Below, piece after piece: positions 11,237 through 23,267 of a stretch of DNA of 64,000 nt (the stretch's first letter is position 1; every line of letters begins with the position of its first letter). The notes below the pieces were generated by a model that saw only the letters and a list, made by a program, of their open reading frames with translations, was not told the origin of the DNA and did no database searches. The translations under genes and the position numbers were made by a program. The stretch is taken from contig NZ_SWKN01000007.1 of the NCBI RefSeq assembly GCF_005871185.1, positions 62,001 to 126,000 of the forward strand, given 5' to 3'. Source of the DNA: Limnobacter alexandrii (GTDB lineage: Bacteria; Pseudomonadota; Gammaproteobacteria; Burkholderiales; Burkholderiaceae_B).

Positions 11237-12157
11237 ATGAAAGCCGCCAGCAACCCGATTGAATGGCAACAAGGTTTTGCCAAATCCAGTACTACAGGGC
11301 TGAATATGGCCTGGGAAAGTGCAGGCCCTGCGGATGGCGAAACCATTTTCATGGTCGCGGGCCTTGGTTGCCAGCTGACCATGTGGAATGATGAATTTTG
11401 TGCACCCTTGCTACAGCGAGGCTATCGGCTAGTTCGCTTCGACAACCGTGATATCGGCTTAACAGACCAACACCCCACCAGCATGAAAGTGAATGTGCCA
11501 GCCACATTCATTCGCAACAAACTGGGCCTGAAAACCCCCACCAATTACAAGCTAGACACAATGGCCAATGATGCCATTGGATTGATTGAATCACTGGGCC
11601 TGAAGCGCCCGCACCTTCTGGGCATCTCGATGGGCGGGATGATTTCCCAAATTGTGGCTGCCAAGGCACCCGAGAAAATTGGCAGATTGGTTACCTTGAT
11701 GTCGAGTACGAACAACCCAAAACTGCCCATGCCCACGCCGAACGTGTTGCACAACATGTTCCTGAAAAAACCCAAAAGCCAGAAAATTGATGATGTGGTA
11801 GCGCATGTGGAACGGGTGTTTACCGCCATTGGAAGCCCCGGCTATCCGCCAGACCCACTGAAGTTACGTGAACGTGCCAGAAAATCGTATAACCGTGCCT
11901 ACAAGCCTGCGGGCGTGTTGAGACAAACCCATTGCGTGGTGGCCACAGGTTCAATCGAGGACTACACACGGGAAATCAAGGTGCCCACTTGCGTGATTCA
12001 CGGGCTGGATGACCCACTATTGAAAAAGGCCTGTTCGGAACGAATCGCCAAGCTGGTGCCCAATTCAAGGCTTCATTTGATCAAGGGGTTGGGTCATGAC
12101 TTGCCAGAACCCCTGGCACCCACTTTCGCAGAAATTATTCACGGCCACCTGAGCTGA
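11237..12157 (+). CDS. Alpha/beta-fold hydrolase, 306 aa
   Basis: A cytosolic serine hydrolase with the nucleophile elbow G-I-S-M-G-G (Ser131), an oxyanion-region M-V-A-G-L-G-C-Q-L-T-M-W (39-50), the F-D-N-R-D-I-G-L-T (68-76) strand-turn, an acid in H-G-L-D-D-P (about 255) and the catalytic His in G-L-G-H-D-L-P near the end. This arrangement is that of the RdmC-like/DhmA-like esterase group, often annotated as alpha/beta hydrolase without known substrate. No signal peptide. It starts 26 bases after the Smr gene with a GGAG site, so it may be the last gene of the trxB unit. Confidence 0.85.
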   Translation: MKAASNPIEWQQGFAKSSTTGLNMAWESAGPADGETIFMVAGLGCQLTMWNDEFCAPLLQRGYRLVRFDNRDIGLTDQHPTSMKVNVPATFIRNKLGLKTPTNYKLDTMANDAIGLIESLGLKRPHLLGISMGGMISQIVAAKAPEKIGRLVTLMSSTNNPKLPMPTPNVLHNMFLKKPKSQKIDDVVAHVERVFTAIGSPGYPPDPLKLRERARKSYNRAYKPAGVLRQTHCVVATGSIEDYTREIKVPTCVIHGLDDPLLKKACSERIAKLVPNSRLHLIKGLGHDLPEPLAPTFAEIIHGHLS

Positions 12158-12195
12158 GAAATATGGTGAGAAGGCCGTGTTGGTGGCTGATCTCT

Positions 12196-13641
12196 TCACT
12201 TGTTTTGAATTGAAGCGCTCAACATCTTCACGGGGTCGACCCATCTATCAAACTGTTCAGCAGTCACAGCCTTGGATGCCAGGGCTGCCTGTTTTAGTGT
12301 GCAGTTATCAGCTTGTGCCTGTTTGGCAATCTCGGCAGCGCGGTCGTATCCAATGTGCGGCACAAGTGCGGTAACCAACATCAAAGAACTTTGCATAGAC
12401 TCGTTCACCCGCGCGTGATTCACCTTCAGTCCAGCGACACAATGCTGGGTAAAGCTGCGCATGGCGTCCGACAGAAGGCGGATGCTGTCGAGCGTGTTCA
12501 AGGCGATCAAGGGCTTGTACACGTTAAGCTCAAACTGGCCTTGACTCGCTGCAAAACCGATGGCTGCATCGTGCCCCATAACCTGGGCGCAAACCATGGT
12601 CATCGCCTCCACCTGTGTCGGGTTGACCTTGCCGGGCATGATGGAACTGCCGGGTTCGTTTTGAGGCAGAATCAGTTCACCTAAGCCAGCGCGTGGGCCA
12701 CTTCCCATCAATCGAATGTCATTGGCTATTTTGGTCAACGCAATGGCCAGCATTCTCAATGCACTGTGAAACGCCACCAATGCTTCGTGACCCGCCATTG
12801 CTGCAAACAGGTTGTCGGCTTGAGTAAACGATATTCCCAATCTTGACGCCAATCTATTGGCCACCTGCTTGCCGAAGTCAGGGTGGGTATTAAGACCGGT
12901 GCCCACTGCCGTACCGCCTATGGCCAGCTTGTGCACGGCACGCATGGTGGAAAGCAGGTTTTGCTGGCAATGCCTCAACTGTGCCCCATAGCCACCAAAT
13001 TCCTGACCCAAGGTGATTGGTGTTGCATCTTGAAGGTGTGTGCGACCAATCTTGACGATCGACTCAAATTCAAGGGCTTTGGCAGACAGCGCACTGATCA
13101 AATCGTCGAGCGCAGGCATTAGCGCTGACTTCGCCTTCAGGGCGACAGCAATGTGCATGGCAGTGGGGAACACGTCGTTTGACGATTGGCCCAAATTGAC
13201 GTCGTCGTTGGGATGAACTTTTTGATTCGATTCGGCCCCCAGCGCGGAATCCTGAGTGGCCAGGTTTGCAATCACTTCATTGACATTCATGTTGCTTTGC
13301 GTGCCCGAACCAGTCTGCCAAACGGACAACGGGAAATGATCATCGAACTCCCCGGCCGCCACCCTGTCAGCGGCTTTGGCAATGGCGCGTGCCATGTCAG
13401 GTGTCTGCATTGTCAAATCACTGTTGACACAAGCAGCTGCCCACTTGATCAAGGCAAGCGCATGCACGACATCCATGGGCATACGCTGTTCACCAATGGC
13501 AAAAAATTGCAAACTGCGAGCGGTTTGTGCCCCCCACAATACGCCGGCAGGCAGGCTAATCGAGCCAAAGCTGTCTGATACAGTGCGTGGCTGGTCCGCG
13601 CTGATGGCGGGATTGGATAATTTTTGATGGGGAGGGTGCAT
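12196..13641 (-). CDS. fumC: Class II fumarate hydratase
   Basis: FumC interconverts fumarate and malate in the TCA cycle without an iron-sulfur cluster. The 481-residue protein has G-S-G-T-Q-S-N-M-N-V-N-E (111-122) and the superfamily signature G-S-S-I-M-P-G-K-V-N-P-T-Q near residue 330, with H-P-N-D-D-V-N (S-S-N-D after it) in between, as in iron-independent fumarases. It is about 15 residues longer than E. coli FumC, mostly at the N-terminus before S-D-S-F-G-S-I; GGAGA nine bases before the ATG supports the long start. It stands alone, converging on the alpha/beta hydrolase. Confidence 0.95.
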   Translation of the reverse strand: MHPPHQKLSNPAISADQPRTVSDSFGSISLPAGVLWGAQTARSLQFFAIGEQRMPMDVVHALALIKWAAACVNSDLTMQTPDMARAIAKAADRVAAGEFDDHFPLSVWQTGSGTQSNMNVNEVIANLATQDSALGAESNQKVHPNDDVNLGQSSNDVFPTAMHIAVALKAKSALMPALDDLISALSAKALEFESIVKIGRTHLQDATPITLGQEFGGYGAQLRHCQQNLLSTMRAVHKLAIGGTAVGTGLNTHPDFGKQVANRLASRLGISFTQADNLFAAMAGHEALVAFHSALRMLAIALTKIANDIRLMGSGPRAGLGELILPQNEPGSSIMPGKVNPTQVEAMTMVCAQVMGHDAAIGFAASQGQFELNVYKPLIALNTLDSIRLLSDAMRSFTQHCVAGLKVNHARVNESMQSSLMLVTALVPHIGYDRAAEIAKQAQADNCTLKQAALASKAVTAEQFDRWVDPVKMLSASIQNK

Positions 13642-13746
13642 GGCGCTTGGTCTCCAATTGCAGGAAGAATGAATCTGTCACTGAATTTTAAGGCCCACGA
13701 GCCAACCTGTATGAGCGTTGGCTCACCCACTTTTCCAGTCACATTC

Positions 13747-15737
<1,991 letters not shown>

Positions 15738-15766
15738 TGGGTACCTGCGTAGTAGTTGTCGCCTTT

Positions 15767-16984
15767 ATGAATTATCGCATGCAGATTTGCCAATCCATTG
15801 GCGAGATCGCACAAGCTGAATGGAATTCACTTGTGTGCAAATGCAATGGTGGCTTGCTTCATCCTGCCCTTCGTCATGAGTACCTGCTGGCCTTAGAGGC
15901 CAGCGGCAGCGCCACGGCTGAAACCGGCTGGGCACCCTTGCACCTGGCCATTCATGGCGATGCTGGCGAACTCTTGGCAGCCATGCCCCTGTATTTGAAA
16001 TCCCATTCTTACGGCGAGTACGTGTTCGACTGGGCCTGGGCCCAGGCTTATGAGCGCAGTGGGCAGCGTTATTACCCCAAGCTGCTGTGTGCAATTCCGT
16101 TCACGCCAGTGCTGGCGCCCAAGGTACTGCATGCAAGCCCTGAAGCGGGCAAGGCACTTGCGCAAGGCCTGGCACAACTGACATGGCAGGCAGCAGAAAA
16201 CACAGAACTGCTCGGCACTCAAATTTCTACTCTTCACGCTTTGTTTTTAACCCAGCAAGATCAGCAATTGTTGTTGGGCGAGGCCACAAGCCTGAACAAC
16301 AGTAGCCGGCATGTGGTGCAGTTTCACTGGCACAACGAAAGCCCGGTTAGCGGCAAACCATTTCATGGTTTCGATGAGTTTCTGGAAAGCCTCAACCAGA
16401 AAAAGCGGAAAAACATTCGCGCAGAACGCCGCAAAGCCACTATTGAAGGTTTGGAGATTCAACGTATTCAGGGCGCAGAAGCCAGCGAAGCTGAGCTGGC
16501 GTTTTTTTATCAATGTTATTCACGTACGTACATGGAGCACTTCTCCAGTCCGTACTTGAATTTTGACTTTTTCAAGCAAATTTGCACCACCATGGGTGAG
16601 CAGGTATTGCTTGTTCAAGCCAGCCTGCATGGCCAGCCCGTGGCCAGCTCGTTTTTTCTGTACAGCGAAGAACGGTTGTATGGGCGCTACTGGGGCTGCA
16701 TTGAAAACCTGCCCTGCCTTCATTTTGAATTGTGCTATTACCAAGCCATTGAATTTGCCATAGAACAAGGCATTGAGTGGTTTGAAGGCGGTGCACAGGG
16801 CGAGCACAAAATGGCGCGTGGCCTGAACCCACAAACCATGGTGAGCGCCCACTATGTGCACGACAATGGGTTCAAACTGCCCATTGAAAACTTTCTGCGC
16901 CGGGAAAAAGCCCATCTTGAGGCCTATGCAGTTGAGCTAAGTGAACACACCGCTTTTCGGGCCAACACATCACTGGAATCATAA
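15767..16984 (+). CDS. FemAB-like GNAT N-acyltransferase family protein (DUF482-like), 405 aa
   Basis: This belongs to a proteobacterial family annotated as GNAT or peptidoglycan-bridge-like acyltransferases. Visible blocks are M-P-L-Y-L-K-S-H-S-Y-G-E-Y-V-F-D-W-A-W-A near residues 70-90, the basic K-K-R-K-N-I-R-A-E-R-R (about 210-220), R-L-Y-G-R-Y-W-G-C and F-E-G-G-A-Q-G-E-H-K-M-A-R-G-L near the end, which are the family's hallmark. Its acceptor is unknown. I chose ATG 15767 because the longer frame overlaps nadE; ATG 15779 is also possible. A terminator follows directly, so it is monocistronic. Confidence 0.8.
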   Translation: MNYRMQICQSIGEIAQAEWNSLVCKCNGGLLHPALRHEYLLALEASGSATAETGWAPLHLAIHGDAGELLAAMPLYLKSHSYGEYVFDWAWAQAYERSGQRYYPKLLCAIPFTPVLAPKVLHASPEAGKALAQGLAQLTWQAAENTELLGTQISTLHALFLTQQDQQLLLGEATSLNNSSRHVVQFHWHNESPVSGKPFHGFDEFLESLNQKKRKNIRAERRKATIEGLEIQRIQGAEASEAELAFFYQCYSRTYMEHFSSPYLNFDFFKQICTTMGEQVLLVQASLHGQPVASSFFLYSEERLYGRYWGCIENLPCLHFELCYYQAIEFAIEQGIEWFEGGAQGEHKMARGLNPQTMVSAHYVHDNGFKLPIENFLRREKAHLEAYAVELSEHTAFRANTSLES

Positions 16985-16989
16985 AAAAA

Positions 16990-17010
16990 GCCAACCGACA
17001 GGTTGGCTTT
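16990..17010 (+). terminator. Rho-independent terminator
   Basis: GCCAACC (16990-16996) and GGTTGGC (17001-17007) form a 7-bp stem with a 4-base loop, preceded by A(7) and followed by TTT-C-TT. It ends the GNAT gene and, through the A tract, can also stop the convergent ppa transcript. Confidence 0.85.
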
Positions 17011-17034
17011 CTTGTGTGCGGAAAAACAGCGAGC

Positions 17035-17562
17035 TTAGCCTTTGTAATTGGCCACGCCATCGCGCAGTTCTTTTTCGACATCCGCCATGTCGCCCCATCC
17101 TTCAATTTTTACCCACTTGCCTTTCTCAAGGTCTTTGTAGTGTTCAAAGAAGTGCTGGATGCGGGCCAGGAATTCCTGAGGCACATCAGAAATGCTTTGA
17201 TAGTGTTTGTACTGTGGCAACAGTTTTTCGACTGGAACACCCAACAACTTCGCATCACCGCCCGATTCATCGGTCATCTTCAACATGCCGATTGGGCGTA
17301 CACGCACCACGCAACCTGGTTGCAGCGGGTAAGGCGTCATGACCAGTACATCAACGGGGTCACCATCCGCTGCCAGTGTTTGCGGAACATAACCGTAGTT
17401 GCAGGGGTACTGCATGGAAGTGCCCACAAAGCGATCAACGAACAGCGCACCGCTTTCCTTGTCAATCTCGTACTTGACCGGGTCGGAGTTGGCCGCGATT
17501 TCAATGATCACGTTCACATCGTTTGGAATGTCCTTACCGGGGGAAATGCTTTCGTAGCCCAT
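17035..17562 (-). CDS. ppa: Inorganic pyrophosphatase (family I)
   Basis: Hydrolyses pyrophosphate to two phosphates, pulling biosynthetic reactions forward; a cytosolic Mg-dependent hexamer. The 175-residue protein carries the family signature D-G-D-P-V-D-V (metal ligands) after Y-P-C-N-Y-G-Y-V-P, the N-terminal Y-E-I-D-K-E-S-G substrate-binding segment, and D-E-S-G-G-D-A-K further on. AAGGAT precedes the ATG. It is 50 bases downstream of hemY on the same strand and may also have its own promoter in that AT-rich gap. Confidence 0.96.
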   Translation of the reverse strand: MGYESISPGKDIPNDVNVIIEIAANSDPVKYEIDKESGALFVDRFVGTSMQYPCNYGYVPQTLAADGDPVDVLVMTPYPLQPGCVVRVRPIGMLKMTDESGGDAKLLGVPVEKLLPQYKHYQSISDVPQEFLARIQHFFEHYKDLEKGKWVKIEGWGDMADVEKELRDGVANYKG

Positions 17563-17612
17563 GCTGATTAATCCTTAAAATAAAATTTGGTCGTATTGTA
17601 TCGAATATTGCT

Positions 17613-18803
17613 TTAAGCAAGCTGACGATCGTTCTGAAGGTGATTGTTCAGTTTTTCTCGCCAAACCTTGGCGCGTTCGCCTTGATTGGCCGACTCATAC
17701 AAACGCTCAAGCTTACCGGCCACATGGGCCGAGGGTTGTTTTGCGTACACCGCTTCAAAACGGGAAATGGCCTTGCCCCACAACTGCTCTCTCTCGCAAA
17801 CATCAGCGGCCAGCTCCAGCAAACGAAGGTCGCCAGGTTGCTGGGCCAGCAGGCGTTCTACATTTGGCAGGGCCTCCCTGGGCTCAAGAACGGCAACCTG
17901 GTGATAAATCGGCAACAAATCCCTGTTGTAGTTTTGGTGCAGCGCTGTTTCCAGCAAGGTGCGCGCAGCAGTGACCAAGCCACTTCTCAGCAAACCGGCG
18001 GCAAGCATGCGCAACACACCCATGTTTTCCAGCTCGACAGGCTTCGCATTGGACAACACTTCCTGCATTTTTGCAGCGTCCTGCCCAGCGTTTTCTCCCA
18101 AACCTGCATAAATACGCAGTAGGGCCTCATTTTTTTCACCATTGGTCAGTGCGGAAACAGCAACACACGCGCGGTATTGCACCAAGGCGTCTTGCCAACG
18201 GCTCAAACCCATCAGCGCCAACATGCGCAATCGTTGAACCTGGGGCAATTTTGCAGCCAAAGGATCCATGGCTTCCAGCATGCTCAAGGCACCCGAGAAA
18301 TCCTGCTTGGACAAAGCCACCTTTCCGCGCAACACTGTGAGTGCGTGGGAATGTTCACCCACTTTGGCTTTTTCCTGATTCAGGATTTCTTCAGCAATGT
18401 CGTAGCGGTCGGCCTGAATGGCAGACATTGCACGGATCAAATAACTCAAATCTGTTTCAATGCCAGTTTTACTGGCTTGGTTCAGGGCTTTGTGGGCGCC
18501 TTGTTCATCGCCAGTAATCAACGCAATCAAGCCCTGGGTGTTGGCCTTGAGCAAGGCGTTTTGCTTGCGGTTCATCCAGTATTCTTTGAATTTGCCAGGA
18601 AGCTGGCTGGATGCGCGCCACGCGCGCATGGTGACGTACAACACCAAGAACAGCAGCAAAATTGCAATTACTGCAAAGTTCAGCGACATGTCGATACGAT
18701 ACTGACCAAAAAAAATCAGTACCTTGGACGCATTGCCCTGCGCCATCAATGTGACTGCTACAGCCACAACAACAACCAGCAACAAACCAAGCAGTTGCTT
18801 CAT
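17613..18803 (-). CDS. hemY: HemY protein (heme operon membrane TPR protein)
   Basis: Proteobacterial HemY is an inner-membrane protein with a periplasmic or cytosolic TPR region encoded at the end of hem operons; it is unrelated to the Bacillus protoporphyrinogen oxidase of the same name. The 396-residue product has two N-terminal membrane segments (about 3-21 and 40-60), a basic loop W-R-A-S-S-Q-L-P-G-K-F-K-E-Y, and then helical TPR-like repeats (for example A-L-V-Q-Y-R-A-C, A-I-S-R-F-E-A-V-Y-A-K-Q-P). The ATG overlaps the hemDX stop by 4 nt, confirming the operon. Its exact task in heme handling is not settled. Confidence 0.9.
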   Translation of the reverse strand: MKQLLGLLLVVVVAVAVTLMAQGNASKVLIFFGQYRIDMSLNFAVIAILLLFLVLYVTMRAWRASSQLPGKFKEYWMNRKQNALLKANTQGLIALITGDEQGAHKALNQASKTGIETDLSYLIRAMSAIQADRYDIAEEILNQEKAKVGEHSHALTVLRGKVALSKQDFSGALSMLEAMDPLAAKLPQVQRLRMLALMGLSRWQDALVQYRACVAVSALTNGEKNEALLRIYAGLGENAGQDAAKMQEVLSNAKPVELENMGVLRMLAAGLLRSGLVTAARTLLETALHQNYNRDLLPIYHQVAVLEPREALPNVERLLAQQPGDLRLLELAADVCEREQLWGKAISRFEAVYAKQPSAHVAGKLERLYESANQGERAKVWREKLNNHLQNDRQLA

Positions 18804-20749
18804 TGGCGTTCCCCCTGCTGCCCCGCCACGGCCAACCTGAGCGCCGCAGAGGTGGCCTGCAATTCTGGCAACACCAAGTCAAGTTGAACTTCGCCAATTT
18901 CGGCGAGCACGTTTTGAGCGCGCTGAACCTGAATGGATTTGCCATCAAAATAGGTGTTCAGCAAGTTGCCAGATCGTTCAAGATCCGACTTTAACAACGA
19001 GGCCTGACGCGACAAAAGCGAAATGCGCGCATTCAACAACGACAATCGCAGCGTGTTGCGCAAATCAGTTTCTTGCCGACTGGACAACATCAACACCTCG
19101 GGGCTGTCTACCTTGGTCACTTCGATCAGCGATTTAATGTCGTACCAAACAGTTTGAGCGACCTGTTTTATGGACGCCCAAGCCTTTCCAAACCCTTGCT
19201 GTTGAGGCTCAGTTGTGCCGGCAGGCGGTTGTGTTTCAGACGTGGCCTGGGGTGCTGTTTCCTCAGTCAACTCGGCCAGTGTTTGGTCCGTCGTGGCTTG
19301 CACACTTGAAAGCATGGGCAAACTTTCAACAGAATTGACGACCGAATCCAGAGAAATGGCCAAACGCAACAAATCGTCACTGGGCAAAGCCTTGATCTCG
19401 GACAAGTCTTTTTCCAATGCTGTTCGCAAATTCAACAACGATGGCTTCTCGGTGCCTTCCAGCAAATCGATGGCCTGGGACAAAGCGATGGACGCGCCCT
19501 TCACGTTGCCCAACAAGTACAGCTGCCGTTTGGCAATGGATATCAACTGCTCCACTTCGCTGAGAGACACTTCCGTTCGACTGGCCAACAGGCTGTTGTA
19601 GACCTCTTCCAGGCTTGCGCGTTGGCTGGCCTCTTCTTTCTGCGCCAGTTCCAGCAAGTCAAAACGGGTTTTCAGGTCTTTTGCAAGGTCGCTGGATTTG
19701 CTGATTTCTTCTTTCACCAAATCCAGTGTGGTGGATTCTTTCTGAATCCGTTCACCGAAAGCCATGCGTGTTTTTTCAATCTGGTTTTTTCCGGCGAACG
19801 CAATTAGCAAAATCAGCACGAAGCTGACCACCGAGATAAAAAAAGCGGCTTTGCCTAACCATTGCCCGGAGGGCTGGGAATTGGCAACCGGTTTTGGGTT
19901 GGCAACGGGCGTGGCAGTGTTGGTTTGATTGTTGTTTTCCATGCTTTTCTTGTTGGATTTCAGCCATGAATTCACCGATTGTATCCCTGTTGCTATCTGG
20001 ACAACATGGGCATATCCCAATTCCCTGCATTTGGCCGTGATGCGGGGGTGTGTGGTCAACACGGTGGCCTTTGCTTTCAATGCATTGAGCTGTGATTCAG
20101 ATTTGCGTGCCAATTGCGAATCAAGTACCTCAATGGTTTCACTGCTGGTAATCCAAAGCACCGCGTCGGCTGTTCGCTCAAATAGGGCTTCGCACTGCGC
20201 GTCGCTTTGTTGTATCACTTTGCGGTCATAGCACTCAAGTACCGTCACGTCGTGCTTCATTTCCTCCAGTTTTCTGGGAAACTCGACACGCCCCCTTGGA
20301 CCCTTGCACACCATAACGCTGCAGCTACCCGTTTCAAAATGAGTGGCAACAAGCCTGGCCAGCCCATCGGAGTCTTCACTTTCCTGATCGTTTTCACCCG
20401 AGGGGGCAATAATTTTGTCTTTGGGGATACCCAGGTCCAGGGCCAACTTCGCGCTTTGCCGGCCCATGACACCGCAATAAACACCCTCCGGCCACTGCCC
20501 CAGATTACTTACTGCAATCTCGAGCACCGAGGGGCTGACAAACACAATCAAGCGCTTGGGTTTTGCGGCACTGGCATCAAGCCAAGGTCGAATCGTTGAA
20601 ATTGCCACCAAATCGGGCACCAATTCAAACACCGGGAAATACATCACATGCCCTGAATCCATTTGATCGAGCTGACGCTTCAAATCTAGGCGCTGAGTCA
20701 GATACTGATCGGGCAACTTGGGTTTGCAAACGACCAAAGTGTGAGTCAT
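18800..20749 (-). CDS. hemDX: Fused uroporphyrinogen-III synthase / HemX protein
   Basis: The first about 250 residues are HemD, which cyclises and inverts ring D of hydroxymethylbilane to give uroporphyrinogen III; patterns such as F-V-S-P-S-V-L-E and A-V-L-W-I-T-S-S-E-T-I are visible. After an Asn/Thr/Pro linker there is one membrane segment (F-F-I-S-V-V-S-F-V-L-I-L-L-I-A, about 305-325) and the coiled-coil HemX region with a Thr/Pro/Gln-rich insert (T-S-E-T-Q-P-P-A-G-T-T-E-P). The 649-residue fusion is common in betaproteobacteria. It sits 9 bases after hemC and overlaps hemY by 4 nt. Confidence 0.9.
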   Translation of the reverse strand: MTHTLVVCKPKLPDQYLTQRLDLKRQLDQMDSGHVMYFPVFELVPDLVAISTIRPWLDASAAKPKRLIVFVSPSVLEIAVSNLGQWPEGVYCGVMGRQSAKLALDLGIPKDKIIAPSGENDQESEDSDGLARLVATHFETGSCSVMVCKGPRGRVEFPRKLEEMKHDVTVLECYDRKVIQQSDAQCEALFERTADAVLWITSSETIEVLDSQLARKSESQLNALKAKATVLTTHPRITAKCRELGYAHVVQIATGIQSVNSWLKSNKKSMENNNQTNTATPVANPKPVANSQPSGQWLGKAAFFISVVSFVLILLIAFAGKNQIEKTRMAFGERIQKESTTLDLVKEEISKSSDLAKDLKTRFDLLELAQKEEASQRASLEEVYNSLLASRTEVSLSEVEQLISIAKRQLYLLGNVKGASIALSQAIDLLEGTEKPSLLNLRTALEKDLSEIKALPSDDLLRLAISLDSVVNSVESLPMLSSVQATTDQTLAELTEETAPQATSETQPPAGTTEPQQQGFGKAWASIKQVAQTVWYDIKSLIEVTKVDSPEVLMLSSRQETDLRNTLRLSLLNARISLLSRQASLLKSDLERSGNLLNTYFDGKSIQVQRAQNVLAEIGEVQLDLVLPELQATSAALRLAVAGQQGERQ

Positions 20750-20758
20750 GTCCGGGAG

Positions 20759-21691
20759 TTATCCTTTAAATTGTTGTATGGCAGATTCAATCAAGGTCTG
20801 TGCGCCTTCTTGCAACAGGCCTTCTATGACCTGATTTGCAGCAGTTTCCCATTCCTGCAAACTTGCCTGTGCACTTTTTTCGATGACTTCCTTGCCATCC
20901 GGGCTAGCCACAAGGCCGCGCAAGGTAAAGGTTTGGGCATCATTCAGTGTGGCATATCCGGCAATTGGCACCTGGCAACTGCCGCCCAAGGCCTTGGACA
21001 CTGAACGCTCAGCACTTACCAAAGCGGTACACACTGGGTCAATCAAAGGCTTTACCAACTCAGCCAGTTGCGAATCACCGGCTCGAATCTCCAGGCCCAA
21101 AGCGCCCTGCCCCACAGCCGGCAACATATCGGTGGAATCAATGACATTGCGAATTCGGGCGTGCAAACCCAAGCGTTTCAAGCCCGCGGCAGCCAACACA
21201 ATGGCTTGATACTGCCCAGAATCCAGCTTGCCAAGGCGAGTATCGAGATTGCCGCGCAGTGGCTCTACTTTCAAATGTGGGTAGCGAGCCAAGACCTGAG
21301 CTTGCCTGCGCAAGCTCGAGCTGCCAACCACCGCTCCTGCCGGCAAATCAGCCAGGCTGGCATAGTCATTGGATACAAATGCATCGTGAGGGTCTTCCCG
21401 GGTCATGAAGCCCAACAGCTGAAACTCCGGGTCCACGTCCATCGGAATGTCCTTGCCGGAGTGAACGGCCAAATCAGCGCGGCCCTCAAGCAAGGCGTGC
21501 TCCAACTCTTTGATAAAAAGTCCTTTTCCGCCAATTTTTGCCAGTGAGCGATCCAGAATTTGATCGCCTTTCGTGGTCATGCCTACAATTTCAACGCCTG
21601 AAACCCCGGGCATGGCCAACAAAAGGTCTCGAACATGTTCAGCCTGCCACATGGCCAAGCGACTTTCCCTTGATGCAATTCTTATTTTCAT
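20759..21691 (-). CDS. hemC: Hydroxymethylbilane synthase (porphobilinogen deaminase)
   Basis: HemC joins four porphobilinogens into hydroxymethylbilane in the cytosol. The 310-residue protein has the N-terminal [13 protein letters not shown] motif, H-S-G-K-D-I-P (77-83, catalytic Asp81 region), the R-R-Q-A-Q substrate arginines (128-132), and Cys239 in G-G-S-C-Q-V-P that carries the dipyrromethane cofactor. The residue between Ser and Lys-Asp is Gly where Met, Leu or Ala are common, a mild variation. It is the first gene of hemC-hemDX-hemY and is divergent from argH. Confidence 0.96.
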   Translation of the reverse strand: MKIRIASRESRLAMWQAEHVRDLLLAMPGVSGVEIVGMTTKGDQILDRSLAKIGGKGLFIKELEHALLEGRADLAVHSGKDIPMDVDPEFQLLGFMTREDPHDAFVSNDYASLADLPAGAVVGSSSLRRQAQVLARYPHLKVEPLRGNLDTRLGKLDSGQYQAIVLAAAGLKRLGLHARIRNVIDSTDMLPAVGQGALGLEIRAGDSQLAELVKPLIDPVCTALVSAERSVSKALGGSCQVPIAGYATLNDAQTFTLRGLVASPDGKEVIEKSAQASLQEWETAANQVIEGLLQEGAQTLIESAIQQFKG

Positions 21692-21746
21692 TCAGTGTGG
21701 CGACACGGCTGGTCGTGTTTCAGTTAATAAATTTCAGTCAATTCCC

Positions 21747-21761
21747 CACGGCAAGGCCGTG
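21747..21761. repeat. Inverted repeat between hemC and argH
   Basis: CACGGC-AAG-GCCGTG has perfect 6-bp arms with a 3-base loop, placed 56 bases upstream of the hemC start and 40 bases upstream of the argH -10 box. It may be an operator or a leader hairpin of hemC; nothing known matches it. Confidence 0.4.
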
Positions 21762-21800
21762 AGAAGGCGTTTATGCCGAAAGTCTAGCACGGCAACCCCT

Positions 21801-21806
21801 TATAAT
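21801..21806 (+). promoter_or_regulatory. Candidate argH -10 box
   Basis: A consensus TATAAT lies 35 bases before the argH ATG; no clear -35 hexamer is found at 16-18 bases upstream, so the promoter may depend on an activator. Confidence 0.4.
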
Positions 21807-21840
21807 TAGGCCCTGTTCCAAAGTGCATAAAGGATTCCCC

Positions 21841-23265
21841 ATGTCGAACCAATGGTCCAAAAAACAGGAAGCATGGTCAGCCCGATTCAATGAACCAATG
21901 TCTGAGCTGGTCAAACGCTACACCGCGTCCGTGTTTTTTGACAAACGGCTGGCTGACTTCGACATTCAAGGTTCGCTGGCCCATGCCACCATGTTGGCTG
22001 AGTCAGGTGTCATTGCCGAGTCCGATCTTCAGGCGATTCAAAGTGGGATGTCGCAAATTCTTGATGAAATCAAGGCAGACCAATTTACCTGGCAACTTGA
22101 TCTTGAAGACGTGCACCTGAATATTGAGCGCCGGCTGACCGAACTGGTTGGCGATGCAGGCAAACGCCTGCACACAGGCCGCTCTCGCAATGATCAGGTG
22201 GCCACGGACATTCGTCTGTTTTTACGCCACGAGGTGGATCGCATCCAGGGATTGTTAAAGGCACTGATCAATGCGCTGGTCACTGTGGCCGAACGCAACC
22301 ACGACACTGTCATGCCCGGCTTTACCCACTTGCAGGTGGCACAACCTGTAACCTTTGGCCACCACTTGCTGGCCTATGCTGAAATGTTTGAACGCGACCT
22401 TGAGCGCATGCAAGACTGCCGCAAGCGAATTAACCGGCTACCCTTGGGCGCGGCTGCACTGGCTGGCACCACATTCCCAATCAATCGCAACCGCACCGCA
22501 GAGTTGCTTGAATTTGACGCGCCCACGCGCAACAGCCTCGACTCGGTTTCCGATCGGGACTTTGCCATTGAGTTTTGCTCGGCCAGCAGCATTCTGATGA
22601 TGCACATGTCGCGCCTGTCTGAAGAACTGATTATCTGGATGAGCCAGCGTTACGCGTTTATCGATCTTCCCGATCGCTTCTGCACCGGTTCGTCCATCAT
22701 GCCGCAAAAGAAAAACCCGGATGTGCCTGAACTTGCGCGTGGTAAAACCGGCCGTGTTTACGGCCATCTAATGGGACTGCTCACTTTGATGAAAGGGCAA
22801 CCCTTGGCCTACAACAAGGACAACCAGGAAGACAAAGAACCTTTGTTCGACACAGTCGATACGGTGGTCGACACGCTCACGATTTTTGCTGAAATGGTCG
22901 AGGGCATTCAAGTAAAAGCCAGCAATATGCGTGCAGCCACACTGGAAGGCTATGCCACTGCAACCGATCTGGCGGATGCCTTGGTAAAACGCGGCATGCC
23001 CTTCCGCGATGCACATGAGGCGGTAGCCCGCGCCGTGCGCTATTGCGACACCCAGCAATGCGGGCTGGAGGCCCTGACAGTGGCACAACTGCAAGAGGCG
23101 CTGAAATTGACCGAGTTGGGCTACAGTGACGATTTGGTGAATCAGGCGTTGTGCGCCGTGCTTACGCTGGAAGGCTCGCTTCAAGCGCGTAACCACATTG
23201 GCGGAACCAATCCAGAGCAAGTCAAAGCCGCCGCAGCGGAAACCCGCAAACGGTTGGGTTTATAA
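21841..23265 (+). CDS. argH: Argininosuccinate lyase
   Basis: The last enzyme of arginine synthesis, splitting argininosuccinate to arginine and fumarate. The 474-residue protein has the superfamily signature [12 protein letters not shown] (283-294) with the catalytic Ser, [10 protein letters not shown], and [17 protein letters not shown] six bases before the ATG at 21841 decides the start over an in-frame GTG at 21823. The stop is only 2 bases before the TTG start of the TRAP small permease, so the transporter genes are translationally coupled to argH, an unusual partner. Confidence 0.96.
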   Translation: MSNQWSKKQEAWSARFNEPMSELVKRYTASVFFDKRLADFDIQGSLAHATMLAESGVIAESDLQAIQSGMSQILDEIKADQFTWQLDLEDVHLNIERRLTELVGDAGKRLHTGRSRNDQVATDIRLFLRHEVDRIQGLLKALINALVTVAERNHDTVMPGFTHLQVAQPVTFGHHLLAYAEMFERDLERMQDCRKRINRLPLGAAALAGTTFPINRNRTAELLEFDAPTRNSLDSVSDRDFAIEFCSASSILMMHMSRLSEELIIWMSQRYAFIDLPDRFCTGSSIMPQKKNPDVPELARGKTGRVYGHLMGLLTLMKGQPLAYNKDNQEDKEPLFDTVDTVVDTLTIFAEMVEGIQVKASNMRAATLEGYATATDLADALVKRGMPFRDAHEAVARAVRYCDTQQCGLEALTVAQLQEALKLTELGYSDDLVNQALCAVLTLEGSLQARNHIGGTNPEQVKAAAAETRKRLGL

Positions 23266-23267
23266 AG

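Noticed and set aside
20759-21691. HemC H-S-G-K-D as a broken active site
   Set aside because: The catalytic Lys-Asp and the cofactor Cys239 are intact, and this position varies among family members.
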